This document shows, piece by piece, positions 1-6,427 of a DNA stretch of 15,507 nt. Made by a program: the position numbers and the translations under genes. The stretch spans positions 1-15,507 of the forward strand of contig CAYSCH010000229.1 in NCBI GenBank assembly GCA_964429355.1. Direction: 5' to 3'. This stretch comes from JAAYAY01 sp964429355. Its GTDB lineage: Bacteria; Planctomycetota; Planctomycetia; Pirellulales; Thermoguttaceae. A model generated the notes under the pieces. It ran no database searches and had not been told where the DNA came from. It saw only the letters and a program-made list of their open reading frames with translations. Numbering within the stretch: the first letter of the stretch is position 1; each line of letters starts with the position of its first letter.

Positions 1-2
1 TA

Positions 3-452
3 CCAAAACTCTCCCGCCCGGGGAATGTCTCATTTCCGACCACGCGCGGTATAACGGGCGTTGTTGCCGCGGGGCATCCCGACGACTACCATGTGGCGAC
101 CAATCTTGCGTATGCCACTTTTGACGCGGGTGGAACGGGTGATACGATTGCGAATCCTGCATGCGATAATCGCGCGACATCGGCTTATCGCTACCGCGGA
201 AAGCAATATTATCGGGGTATCGTCGTGACAACTTTCTATTCGCACACCCTCACTCCCAACTCGAGACTTCGCGACTGTATCCGCGGCACGGGCCTCGATC
301 GTGCCCACCTCGCTGCCCGCAGCTATCACCCGGGTGGAGCGAACATCTGCCTTGGTGACGGCTCCGTCCGATTCGCCAGCGATACGATCAACGAGGCGAC
401 ATGGCGGGCCGTCGGCAGCAAGGCGGGTGGAGAAGTCATTGGCGATTGGTAG
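3..452 (+). CDS. DUF1559 domain protein, C-terminal part (5' end outside window)
   Basis: The frame is open from the first bases of the window to a TAG at 450-452, so about 149 C-terminal residues are visible and the start lies upstream. Near the end is SYHPGGANICLGDGSVRF. The His is followed by nine residues and then Asp-Gly, which is the H-X9-DG signature that closes DUF1559 proteins. This family is greatly expanded in planctomycetes. Full-length members usually have a type IV pilin-like N-terminal methylation and transmembrane segment, which cannot be checked here. Their function is unknown; a secreted, pseudopilin-like surface or matrix role is usually inferred. A short lipoprotein gene follows 104 bases downstream on the same strand, a common planctomycete pairing that suggests co-transcription. 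Family call is confident; function is not. Confidence 0.85.
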   Translation, partial: PKLSRPGNVSFPTTRGITGVVAAGHPDDYHVATNLAYATFDAGGTGDTIANPACDNRATSAYRYRGKQYYRGIVVTTFYSHTLTPNSRLRDCIRGTGLDRAHLAARSYHPGGANICLGDGSVRFASDTINEATWRAVGSKAGGEVIGDW

Positions 453-509
453 CAGATCCCGCCAGTCAGCCAAAGTTGGTACGAATATTCCCTGGGCCTC
501 GGTGGTAAT

Positions 510-544
510 CCTCTGGGGCCCTTTCTTCCAAGTTTTCCCAGAGG
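510..544 (+). promoter_or_regulatory. Intercistronic stem-loop covering the lipoprotein gene's ribosome-binding region
   Basis: CCTCTGGG at 510-517 is the exact reverse complement of CCCAGAGG at 537-544, with a 19-base loop. The only Shine-Dalgarno-like stretch before the start at 557, GAGGG at 541-545, lies mostly inside the right arm. Folding in the mRNA would therefore compete with ribosome binding. The pairing is seen directly; any regulatory effect is inferred. Confidence 0.4.
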
Positions 545-556
545 GCTTCCGTTGCC

Positions 557-1009
557 ATGTGCACTTTGTCTCGCCTTGCGTTCGTGTGTGTGCTTTCCCT
601 GGCCTTGGGCTGCAGCTCGCGTTCCGGCCCCGTCGCTGAGATCGAGGAAGTGGTTCCTGTTTCGGGAACGCTCACCTTTCAGGGAAAGCCGCTGGAAGGG
701 TACCAGGTGACGTTTTTGCCTACTGACGGACGCCGTCCGGCCACTGGTGTCAGCGATGCAGCCGGCAAGTTTACTATGGGAACCAATGAAGCCGGAGACG
801 GTGCCCCTCCGGGCTCCCACAAGGTGGCAATTGTCTGGGTCGGTCCTGCCAATGCAGACACGGGAAATGAGGAGCCCATTGACAATCCCGCCAACCTCCC
901 CAAGCCAACCGTCGAAATTCCCAAGAAATATCAGAACGCCGATACCTCAGGGATTACGCAAGAGGTCCCCGACGACGGATTGACTGATCTGAAGATCGAC
1001 CTGAAGTGA
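557..1009 (+). CDS. Small secreted lipoprotein with carboxypeptidase-regulatory-like (beta-sandwich) fold
   Basis: This 150-aa protein starts with a lipoprotein signal peptide: Arg6, a hydrophobic stretch, and a lipobox LALGC ending at Cys19, the predicted lipidation site. The mature part has a pattern typical of short planctomycete lipoproteins. It runs VSGTLTFQGKPLEGYQVTFLP, then a D..GRRPATGVSDAAGKFTM segment, then a strand near GSHKVAIVWVG, which fits a carboxypeptidase regulatory-like or transthyretin-like beta sandwich. The C-terminus is acidic and contains IPKKYQNADTSGITQEV, a signature common in this group. No enzyme motif is present. It probably shares a transcript with the DUF1559 gene upstream and ends at a strong hairpin terminator. 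ATG 557 is the only start that keeps the signal peptide intact. Exact function is unknown. Confidence 0.85.
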   Translation: MCTLSRLAFVCVLSLALGCSSRSGPVAEIEEVVPVSGTLTFQGKPLEGYQVTFLPTDGRRPATGVSDAAGKFTMGTNEAGDGAPPGSHKVAIVWVGPANADTGNEEPIDNPANLPKPTVEIPKKYQNADTSGITQEVPDDGLTDLKIDLK

Positions 1010-1045
1010 GATTCACGAATTCCCTGTGCAACCGAGACGTTGCCG

Positions 1046-1080
1046 CCACGGGGCATGGGAACCATGCCCCGTGGTCGTTT
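1046..1080 (+). terminator. Intrinsic-type terminator after the lipoprotein gene
   Basis: CCACGGGGCAT at 1046-1056 pairs perfectly with ATGCCCCGTGG at 1064-1074. This is an 11-bp GC-rich stem with a 7-base loop, followed by TCGTTT. It lies 37 bases after the TGA of the lipoprotein gene. The T tract is short and interrupted, so termination is likely but not certain. The stem resembles the core hairpin of the 74-bp repeats at 6354 and 10396. Confidence 0.7.
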
Positions 1081-1157
1081 CGGCAGCCGATCGGGAGACA
1101 GGCCGGGATTTCCGGGGCTGATCAACGGCCTCGCGATCCCAATTCCCAGGTTGACCT

Positions 1158-1283
1158 TCACGGTTTGATCAGGATCTTCCCATCCGTCATATGCTCAACG
1201 TACTGCGTCAGTCCCTCGACTGCCTTGTCGAGGCTCAGTCGGCGTTGAATCTTCGTTTCAATGCGTTTCTCGATCAGCAGCCG
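1158..1283 (-). pseudogene. Probable remnant of a medium-chain alcohol dehydrogenase/quinone oxidoreductase C-terminus
   Basis: On the minus strand the last ~41 codons of a frame read like the C-terminal tail of medium-chain dehydrogenase/reductase proteins. They include IQRRLSLDKAVEGLTQYVEH and end in GKILIKP before a stop at 1158. In intact family members this tail reads roughly as a Pro-Leu-Asp-aliphatic helix (Leu-Asp-Lys-Ala-Val-Glu here) followed by Gly-Lys-(Ile/Val)-(Val/Leu)-Leu. Upstream of about 1283 no nucleotide-binding GXGXXG motif or catalytic region can be read in any frame, so only the tail survives. It sits in an otherwise gene-free stretch. It could be a chance match in GC-rich DNA; the pattern match is by eye. 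Confidence 0.4.
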
Positions 1284-1522
1284 TTGGGCCTGGCGTGCAA
1301 GTCGAAAAACCACTGAACGGAATCCTGGAAACATTGGGACACTTGGACGTAAGTCGTTGCGGGCAAGGAGGAAGAAAATTCGGCCGGCGGACTGGTGCCG
1401 GTGCCCGATGGATCGGCCAAGTGTGCGTGCAGCTACCAGATACAGGCTTGGGTGGCTTTGCAGATATACGTAATCAGTTGCCGATTTCGGGGGATGGCGT
1501 GGGCCGTCCGATCTAGTGGCAG

Positions 1523-1605
1523 CAGAGGGCTTGCCGCCAAGACCCCGAGGGCTTGCGCCCTGCCGCGAGATGTGAATTTGGTGGAACCGGAGGGTTTGCG
1601 CCCAG
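1523..1605. repeat. Three imperfect copies of a short GAGGGCTTGCGCCC hairpin repeat
   Basis: Three related units occur: CAGAGGGCTTGCCGCC (1523-1538), CCGAGGGCTTGCGCCC (1545-1560) and CGGAGGGTTTGCGCCC (1588-1603). The second contains GGGC-TTGC-GCCC, a four-base stem with a four-base loop. The third keeps the fold through a T-G pair. The cluster lies between a gene remnant and a small membrane protein gene, as expected for dispersed REP-like DNA. Confidence 0.5.
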
Positions 1606-1682
1606 CCACTCACTTGTCAATTCGGTAGGTTGTTGTTCTGCAGCGGCTAACCCCGGTTCGGCCTCGCCGAGCGCGCAAATTC

Positions 1683-1712
1683 GTGGCACTCCCCGCATTG
1701 GCGGGCTACACT
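1683..1712 (+). promoter_or_regulatory. Possible sigma-70 promoter of the small membrane protein gene
   Basis: GTGGCA (1683-1688) and TACACT (1707-1712) are separated by 18 bases and would start transcription near 1719, about 54 bases before ATG 1773. The -10 box is good and the -35 box matches four of six positions. Confidence 0.35.
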
Positions 1713-1772
1713 GCAAGCAGGTGGAGCAGCAATCGCGGGCAACTTGCTGCAACCGCCTGGGGAGTGACTGCC

Positions 1773-2054
1773 ATGCGAACCCCATTCCGGCGGATACGGT
1801 TCAGCATTCGGACGATGCTGCTGGTCACCCTGGGATATGCCATGCTCTGCAGCGTCTCCCGGGGAACCGGATTGGGAATCACGACCATTCATGCGATGAT
1901 CGTGGCGGCCTTCGCGATTCCCGGGGCAAGTTTTGGCTACGACCAGAGACGCACCAGCCGCGCCGCCGCAATCGGCACCTGCGTAGCCGCCGTGGTCGGC
2001 ACGTGTGCCCTGTCGGCTTACATTCTGATCCAGGACTGGATGCGATATAACTAG
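1773..2054 (+). CDS. Small multi-pass membrane protein with planctomycete RFSIRT N-terminal motif
   Basis: The 93-aa protein begins MRTPFRRIRFSIRTMLLVTL. The basic start followed by (R)FS(I/L)RT-hydrophobic is a recurrent N-terminus of small planctomycete membrane proteins of unknown function. Three hydrophobic segments can be read, at about residues 14-28, 34-52 and 67-87, separated by a positively charged loop (DQRRTSR). This predicts three transmembrane helices. The ATG at 1773 is preferred over an in-frame GTG at 1683 because GGGGAG at 1759-1764 gives a ribosome-binding site with eight-base spacing, and because the hydrophobic pattern begins there. The gene converges with dnaA. No catalytic motif is present and the function is unknown. 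Confidence 0.65.
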   Translation: MRTPFRRIRFSIRTMLLVTLGYAMLCSVSRGTGLGITTIHAMIVAAFAIPGASFGYDQRRTSRAAAIGTCVAAVVGTCALSAYILIQDWMRYN

Positions 2055-2204
2055 ATGGCCTTGCGTGAGGGAACTGCGGCAAGGCGATCAGGAACTCGAT
2101 GGGCCGGGACTGGCAGAGTTCGCAGGCAAAACACGGACGGAATGCGAGCGTGGGGCGGGCCCACGGGGGTATTATGCGTGGTGGAGTGGCGGTGGCGAAG
2201 GACT

Positions 2205-2249
2205 GGTGTCACAAACCACGCCCTTCGCTGCGCTCAGGGACGTGCCACC
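2205..2249. repeat. 45-bp nested imperfect palindrome between convergent genes
   Basis: GGTGTCAC (2205-2212) and GTGCCACC (2242-2249) are inverted arms with one mismatch. Inside them ACG/CGT, CCCT/AGGG and CGC/GCG also pair in nested order, so the whole element can fold into one interrupted hairpin. It ends 14 bases before the dnaA stop. It shares a GTG(T/C)CACAAA(A/C)CAC stretch with the element near 14204. It may be a dispersed repeat that also acts as a two-way transcription block. No T tract is present. Confidence 0.5.
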
Positions 2250-2263
2250 CGGGGCAAGGCCAT

Positions 2264-3697
2264 TTAGCTGACGCGGATCCGCTGCTCGAGCTGGCGGATC
2301 GCATCGGAGATGGTCCGCGACTGTTCGGCCAGATCCAGCTTCGCATCATCGGCAATCCAGCGATCGACCCGTTTCTGGGCAGAGACGACCGTGCTGTGGC
2401 TACGGCGGCCGAAATACTGGCCGATCTCCGAGAGGGCCGCCCGGGTGTACTTGCGGGCGAGCCACATGGCCAGCATCCGGGGCTGACTGACCGACTTGGC
2501 CTTGCGACTGGACTGCAGCGACTCCGGTTCGAGCCCGAAGGTGTCGCAAATCGCCTTCTCGATGTCGGCCAGCCGGATCACCCGGCTGCCGTCGTGGATC
2601 ATCTCCGCAAGTGCCTCTTGGGCCGTCTCGAGAGTAACCGGCTCGCCGGTTGCCCGGCTCAAGGCATGGAGGCGGCAAAGGGCTCCGGAGAGCTCACGGG
2701 CGTGATTGGTGAGCCGAGCCGCGACAAACTCGCTCACCTCCGGCGCCAGCGAGATACCCATCTTCAGCCCCATCCGCGTGAGGATCCCCAATCGCGTCGG
2801 GTAATCGGCCGGATCGATCCGGCAGGCCATCCCGGCTTCGAGCCGCGAGAGCAATTCGCTCCCGAGCGTCCGCAAGTCATGGGGAGCTCGATCGGCGGCA
2901 AACACCACCTGCCGGCGCCGCCGGATCAAGGTGTCGATTGTGTAGAGGAGCTCGACAAGTGTGGCCCGCTTGCCGGAAAAGAAATGCAGGTCGTCGATGG
3001 CCAGCAGATCCAGCCCTCGATACCTGGCACGAAAACTCGGCAAACCGCCCACTCGCAGAGCCTGAAGAAACTCCGAGGTAAACTGCTCCGCTGACAGGTA
3101 GACCGCTGAGAATCTCTGGGTATTTCGCCTTGCCTCGGTGCAGATTGCCTGCAAGAGATGCGTCTTGCCCACGCTGGTGGGTCCATAAATCAACAAAGGA
3201 GAAAACTCGCCGGGCTGCCCGGCCACCATCTCCGCGGCAGCCCGTGCGAGTTTGTTGGTTTCCCCGCGCACAAACGAACGGAAGTCGAGCGCCGCATCCA
3301 CTCGGCTGCGTCGATCCGGCCCGGAAGGCCTGACGTTCAACGTCTCCTCGGGTGTGGCTGCCACCTTGAGGCCTGGCGTGAGTGCCAAGTCGTGCGACTC
3401 CGCTGAGTGGGCGATTCCTGGAGTCTGCGGCAGCAAGGCAGGTTGTGAATGCAGAATAGAAGAGGGAGCCAGAACATAATCCACCGCCGCCGACGGGCCC
3501 AGGACCTCGCGACAAGCTGCCTCGATCGGTTCGCGCAGACTTCTGCGCAGCCAGTTGCGCAGGAACTCACTGGAGGCCCCGACGACGAGTGTGCCGTCGA
3601 GCACCTCGAGCTGCGTTCGCCCGCCGAACCACATATCGAATCGTTCTTGTCCGACCTTGCCAGCCAATGCGGTTCGAAAAGCTGACACGATGTCCAT
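2264..3697 (-). CDS. dnaA: Chromosomal replication initiator protein DnaA
   Basis: This is a 477-aa DnaA with all four domains. Domain I (about 1-75) contains the FDMWF segment, and a variable linker follows (about 80-135). The AAA+ domain has Walker A GPTSVGKTH (172-180), Walker B LLAIDD (231-236), a sensor I region AADR (267-270), an arginine finger at Arg285 and sensor II NHAREL (331-336). Domain IV (about 378-450) carries the DNA-binding helix-turn-helix with PRMLAMWLARKYT and FGRRSHSTVVSA. In the usual DnaA signature the last part reads GGRDHTTV; here Asp is replaced by Ser, a variant I associate with planctomycetes. ATG 3697 is chosen. A GTG at 3712 has CGGAGG nine bases before it and is a serious alternative; a TTG at 3748 is less likely. 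No dnaN is adjacent. It unwinds the origin with ATP and regulates its own transcription. Confidence 0.95.
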   Translation of the reverse strand: MDIVSAFRTALAGKVGQERFDMWFGGRTQLEVLDGTLVVGASSEFLRNWLRRSLREPIEAACREVLGPSAAVDYVLAPSSILHSQPALLPQTPGIAHSAESHDLALTPGLKVAATPEETLNVRPSGPDRRSRVDAALDFRSFVRGETNKLARAAAEMVAGQPGEFSPLLIYGPTSVGKTHLLQAICTEARRNTQRFSAVYLSAEQFTSEFLQALRVGGLPSFRARYRGLDLLAIDDLHFFSGKRATLVELLYTIDTLIRRRRQVVFAADRAPHDLRTLGSELLSRLEAGMACRIDPADYPTRLGILTRMGLKMGISLAPEVSEFVAARLTNHARELSGALCRLHALSRATGEPVTLETAQEALAEMIHDGSRVIRLADIEKAICDTFGLEPESLQSSRKAKSVSQPRMLAMWLARKYTRAALSEIGQYFGRRSHSTVVSAQKRVDRWIADDAKLDLAEQSRTISDAIRQLEQRIRVS

Positions 3698-4229
3698 ATC
3701 GTCCTTGGCCACTCCAAGGCGCCTCCGGCGCGCACCTTCTCCGCTCAATACACACTTCCATCAGTGCAGATATCGTCTCCCAAACCAAGCAGGAGACTGC
3801 GGAAAAGGAGCCGCGATCTTCGACGGGTGAGAGTGAAATCCAGGATCATTCACGAATGTTTCCCAAGCTCGCGATACCCCGCTCGGGATGGTCCTGACTT
3901 CGACTCCAAGAACCGTCTCGCTCCTCTTGTTTCAACCAACGAGAAGTTGATTGTAACGGTGCTAGCGTTGCTGTCAAACAGCCCTTGCGGCCACCCCCCA
4001 GAGAAATCTTGAACCGTTTTCAAACAGGCCGGAATCCGCGGAAGAATCGCCGCAACTGGTCGCCAAAAAACCGGAGAAACCTTCCAATCGTCCGGCTGGT
4101 TGATCGTGGAAAACCTGTTGAAACTCTTTCCTCTCCGCTCGGGAGTGTCGACAAGCTTGCTCTCTAACTTGTGACCCAACAAACGCTTCCGTCGACGGTC
4201 TGTCGGTAGTTCCTGACGGCCTCTTGCCG
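3698..4229. other. Long upstream region of dnaA; tentative replication-origin candidate
   Basis: This 530-base non-coding region separates dnaA from the acetyltransferase gene. It contains the dnaA promoter (3950-3977), a roughly 245-base dnaA leader and weak DnaA-box-like 9-mers. CGTGGAAAA (4105-4113) has two mismatches to the TGTGGATAA consensus, and TGTTGAAAC starts 11 bases later (4116-4124). GTTTTCAAACAGG at 4016-4028 is a near-inverted copy of CCTGTTGAAAC at 4114-4124. Two perfect palindromes around GTCGAC lie at 4146-4153 and 4189-4198. No perfect DnaA box was found and there is no strong AT-rich unwinding element, so origin function is only a possibility. Confidence 0.3.
3950..3977 (-). 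promoter_or_regulatory. Near-consensus sigma-70 promoter for dnaA
   Basis: On the minus strand a perfect -35 box TTGACA (3972-3977) is followed after 16 bases by TACAAT (3950-3955), five of six matches to the -10 consensus. Transcription would begin near 3943 and run into dnaA with a leader of about 245 bases. It is one of the two best promoter matches in the window. Confidence 0.65.
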
Positions 4230-5177
4230 CTAGGCCTGTTTCACAGGACCTGTCGGTGGCTCCAGCGCCAGCATGTAGACCCGGCGCCGGTCCCAGCCCC
4301 GGAAACCGGCCGCTGCGTACATATTCCGCGCCGGGTGATTGGCCGAATCGACGGCCAGCACAAGCCGGTCCCGGTGCAGCGATCCGGCCACCCACTGAGC
4401 GAAGCGTGTCACGAGCACTCCCCAGCCATTTCCCCGAACCGAGGGGACAAGTCCCATGTAGGTCAACTCGCAGTTGCCATGCTCCCCGTAGTCGGCCAGC
4501 AGCAGGCAGCCGACATCGCGTCCCTCATGCTGGATGACATACCAGTGAGGCGGATAGCTCTCGCCCCCTGCACGATATCCCTCCAGGACCTCCTTCGCCG
4601 ATCGGGTGCCGTCAAGATCGGGGCAATCGAGAGTTTCTTCGTAAGTTGCCTCGACGGCTTTGCACAGCCGCTCGTGTTTTTCCGCAGTGCACGGCTCGAA
4701 CGTCAGAGGTCCCGCAGGCGGAGCCGCCGGAAATTCGCGTCTGTCGGCCAGGAGGTAATACAGTTCGGCCAGGGGGGTGAAACCGGCTCCCTCCAGCCTT
4801 GCCACCTCGCTGGCGTCGACCTGGCCGTCCAGGAGTGCGTGAATGACCTTCACGCCGCATTCTCTGGCGTGCTCAACCGCTGCTGACGTCAATCTTTCGG
4901 CCGTTTCCTCCGGTTCCGGCGTCACAAGCCGTGGCGGCCAGAAGGTTGCCGTACGGCCCGGAAGCACCTGGGCAAAGGCGGCCCCGACGAGATTGCCGGC
5001 ACGGCGAGCTGCCAGGAGGCCGGCAAGCGGCAGCCTGCCGCACCGATACTCTGCCAGGGCCGCACGGACCCGGTTCAACGCATCCTGCGGTTCGTGCTTG
5101 CTGAATACGAGTGAAAGCACCTCACCCATGTTCCTGGGCGTGGCGGCGACAATCTGGAGCAAATCAGGAGAAGACAT
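4230..5177 (-). CDS. GNAT-family N-acetyltransferase with two tandem GNAT domains
   Basis: The 315-aa protein resembles double-GNAT enzymes. The N-terminal half (about 5-145) has a degenerate GNAT fold with no clear acetyl-CoA loop. The C-terminal half (about 158-305) is a good GNAT domain. Its motif A, VPSVRGNGWG (244-253), supplies the Arg/Gly-rich acetyl-CoA pyrophosphate loop. Its motif B, ANHPARNMYAAAGF (279-292), is the usual N-x-x-(A/S)-x-x-x-Y-x-x-x-G-F. The substrate cannot be read from the sequence; mycothiol synthase has similar architecture, but nothing local supports mycothiol. ATG 5177 is selected because the GNAT-like sequence begins there and upstream codons look non-coding. 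No clear ribosome-binding site precedes it. A weak promoter (TTCACG-17-TACAGA) lies about 45-70 bases upstream. Confidence 0.8.
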   Translation of the reverse strand: MSSPDLLQIVAATPRNMGEVLSLVFSKHEPQDALNRVRAALAEYRCGRLPLAGLLAARRAGNLVGAAFAQVLPGRTATFWPPRLVTPEPEETAERLTSAAVEHARECGVKVIHALLDGQVDASEVARLEGAGFTPLAELYYLLADRREFPAAPPAGPLTFEPCTAEKHERLCKAVEATYEETLDCPDLDGTRSAKEVLEGYRAGGESYPPHWYVIQHEGRDVGCLLLADYGEHGNCELTYMGLVPSVRGNGWGVLVTRFAQWVAGSLHRDRLVLAVDSANHPARNMYAAAGFRGWDRRRVYMLALEPPTGPVKQA

Positions 5178-5234
5178 TGGCGGGGAATTGGCAATACGTT
5201 GGAGAGAGGGAATCGGCTCTGTACTACTAACCTC

Positions 5235-5262
5235 AAAGATCGTGAAGTTTTTCACAAAGATC
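5235..5262. promoter_or_regulatory. Small inverted repeat flanked by direct repeats upstream of the acetyltransferase
   Basis: GTGAA-GTTT-TTCAC (5242-5255) is a five-base stem with a four-base loop. It is flanked on both sides by the direct repeat AAAGATC (5235-5241 and 5256-5262). It lies 58 bases before the acetyltransferase start on the minus strand and 140 bases after the stop of the upstream minus-strand gene. It could be an operator or a weak terminator. Confidence 0.3.
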
Positions 5263-5401
5263 CGCGACCAACGGGAGCAGACCATTCGAGCCGAGCGGTA
5301 GCTCGTATTGGCTGGCGGCCCTGCCGCCCTGTGAGATGATCGCAAATCGGGGAGTCTCCCGCGTGCAAGGGTGTGTGCAATCGGCGGTTTTGTCAGCGGC
5401 T

Positions 5402-6340
5402 CTAATTGGTTTTCACGAAGACCAGTGGTTCACGGAAACCGATCCCTTCGCCTTCGATCTGTTCACGATCGAACTCTCCAAGATACTGGAAACTCAACTG
5501 GGCATAGAAACGGCTGACCCCGATCGTTTCCAGGAAATCGGCCATGGGCTCTTCCGCAAACGTGGCGTTTTCGGACAGAATTTCGCGAACCCGCTCCAGC
5601 CGAACTCCAGACGCCAGCAGCGGACGGAGATAGTGAAGGTGCCCTTCAAGGCCCTTTTTCGATGCCGCCCGTCCGTTTCCGTTGGAATCGGCGGCGGCGA
5701 CGGGCAATTCGTTTCGCCCAGGGCCCTTCGCGGTATTTGCGAAATCCGACGCTGCCCCGCTGGCCAACTGGCGGCTCCACTCTGAGAACTGGTCAGCCTC
5801 TTCGGGGCTTGCCGTGCCGTCGGTGATCTTCCGATGGATCTGGCGCATTTCGGGGGGAAGAAGCGACTGGAGAAGATCGCCAAGAGCGGGCATCTGATCC
5901 ATGACAGCGTCCATCGCCTCCGCCAACTCCTCCGCGTTGGGCATTTCCAACATATCTTCCGGCAGCTCGTCCAGATTCAGGAGCGGCGAAGAACCGGGCG
6001 AGTCGAACCCGTCGATCTCGTGCCCCTTGTGAAACAACTCGTAGTGCCACGAATCGCTGTCGTTGACCATCACGCAGAGCGCGTGGGTCTGCAATCGCGA
6101 CGACAGCTCCTGGGCCAGCGTGAGCAGTCCCATCAGATCGTTATCGAGAATCCCCACCCAGCCATCCCGAGCCTCGGCCACATGCAGGGCCCGCACGGCC
6201 GGATCGATGGAGTCCGAGTCGAGTTTCGACGGATTCTCCGTCGCCTCAAATCCACGGTTTTCCAGGATCTCGCGAATCTTGTCGGCCACCACCTCCGCAT
6301 CGTCCGACCGGACATGAAGGCTATTAGCGAAGCTTCCCAT
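5402..6340 (-). CDS. Conserved-looking hypothetical protein, 312 aa
   Basis: I do not recognise a named family. The protein begins MGSFANSLHVRSDDAEVVAD, giving an N-terminal alpha/beta region (about 1-115) with strands around LHVRS, GWVGILDND, ALCVMVNDSDSWHYELFHKG and EIDGFDS. An acidic helical region (about 120-200) follows, then a Gly/Asn-rich linker (about 205-228) and a C-terminal helical region (about 230-295) with a helix-turn-helix-like spacing but no clear motif. There is no signal peptide or transmembrane helix, so it is probably cytoplasmic. ATG 6340 is chosen because GAGGAG lies six bases upstream on the minus strand. An in-frame upstream start at 6385 would fall inside a dispersed repeat and is rejected. 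GAGG-AGCC-CCTC at the ribosome-binding site is self-complementary. Confidence 0.75.
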   Translation of the reverse strand: MGSFANSLHVRSDDAEVVADKIREILENRGFEATENPSKLDSDSIDPAVRALHVAEARDGWVGILDNDLMGLLTLAQELSSRLQTHALCVMVNDSDSWHYELFHKGHEIDGFDSPGSSPLLNLDELPEDMLEMPNAEELAEAMDAVMDQMPALGDLLQSLLPPEMRQIHRKITDGTASPEEADQFSEWSRQLASGAASDFANTAKGPGRNELPVAAADSNGNGRAASKKGLEGHLHYLRPLLASGVRLERVREILSENATFAEEPMADFLETIGVSRFYAQLSFQYLGEFDREQIEGEGIGFREPLVFVKTN

Positions 6341-6353
6341 GAGGGGCTCCTCA

Positions 6354-6427
6354 GAGCCGCTAACAAAACCACGGGTTGTGCACAACCATGCCCGTGGGAA
6401 ACTCGTACGTTTTGTCAGGGCTTCTTA
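6354..6427. repeat. Dispersed 74-bp palindromic repeat, copy 1
   Basis: This 74-base segment is about 85% identical, without gaps, to 10396-10469 (11 differences counted by eye). Its core has CCACGGG paired with CCCGTGG around a perfect inner palindrome GGTTGTGCACAACC. It lies in the divergent gap between the 312-aa protein gene and argG, starting 14 bases upstream of the former's ATG. A match to two genomic contexts with no shared genes points to a mobile or REP-like element. Confidence 0.75.

Larger units (their letters stand above)
1010..1772. other. Gene-poor intergenic region
   Basis: After the lipoprotein gene there is no convincing intact gene for about 760 bases. The stretch holds the terminator at 1046-1080, the minus-strand dehydrogenase-like remnant at 1158-1283, a cluster of small hairpin repeats at 1523-1605 and a possible promoter at 1683-1712. 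The remaining open frames have no family signature and no ribosome-binding site. Confidence 0.6.

Noticed and set aside
1683..1697. Possible sigma-54 promoter (TGGCAC at 1684)
   Set aside because: The GG-to-GC distance is 10 bases, not the required 12, and no TTGC box is present.
2099..3094. A 331-codon plus-strand open frame opposite dnaA
   Set aside because: It overlaps a complete, motif-rich dnaA and has no recognisable domain or ribosome-binding site.
3850..3943. Short leader peptide in the dnaA leader
   Set aside because: A TTG-initiated 20-codon frame exists after a GAGGAG, but the spacing is long and nothing else supports translation.
6341..6385. Upstream start at 6385 for the 312-aa protein
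   Set aside because: The extra 15 residues come partly from the dispersed 74-bp repeat, and the GAGGAG site favours ATG 6340.
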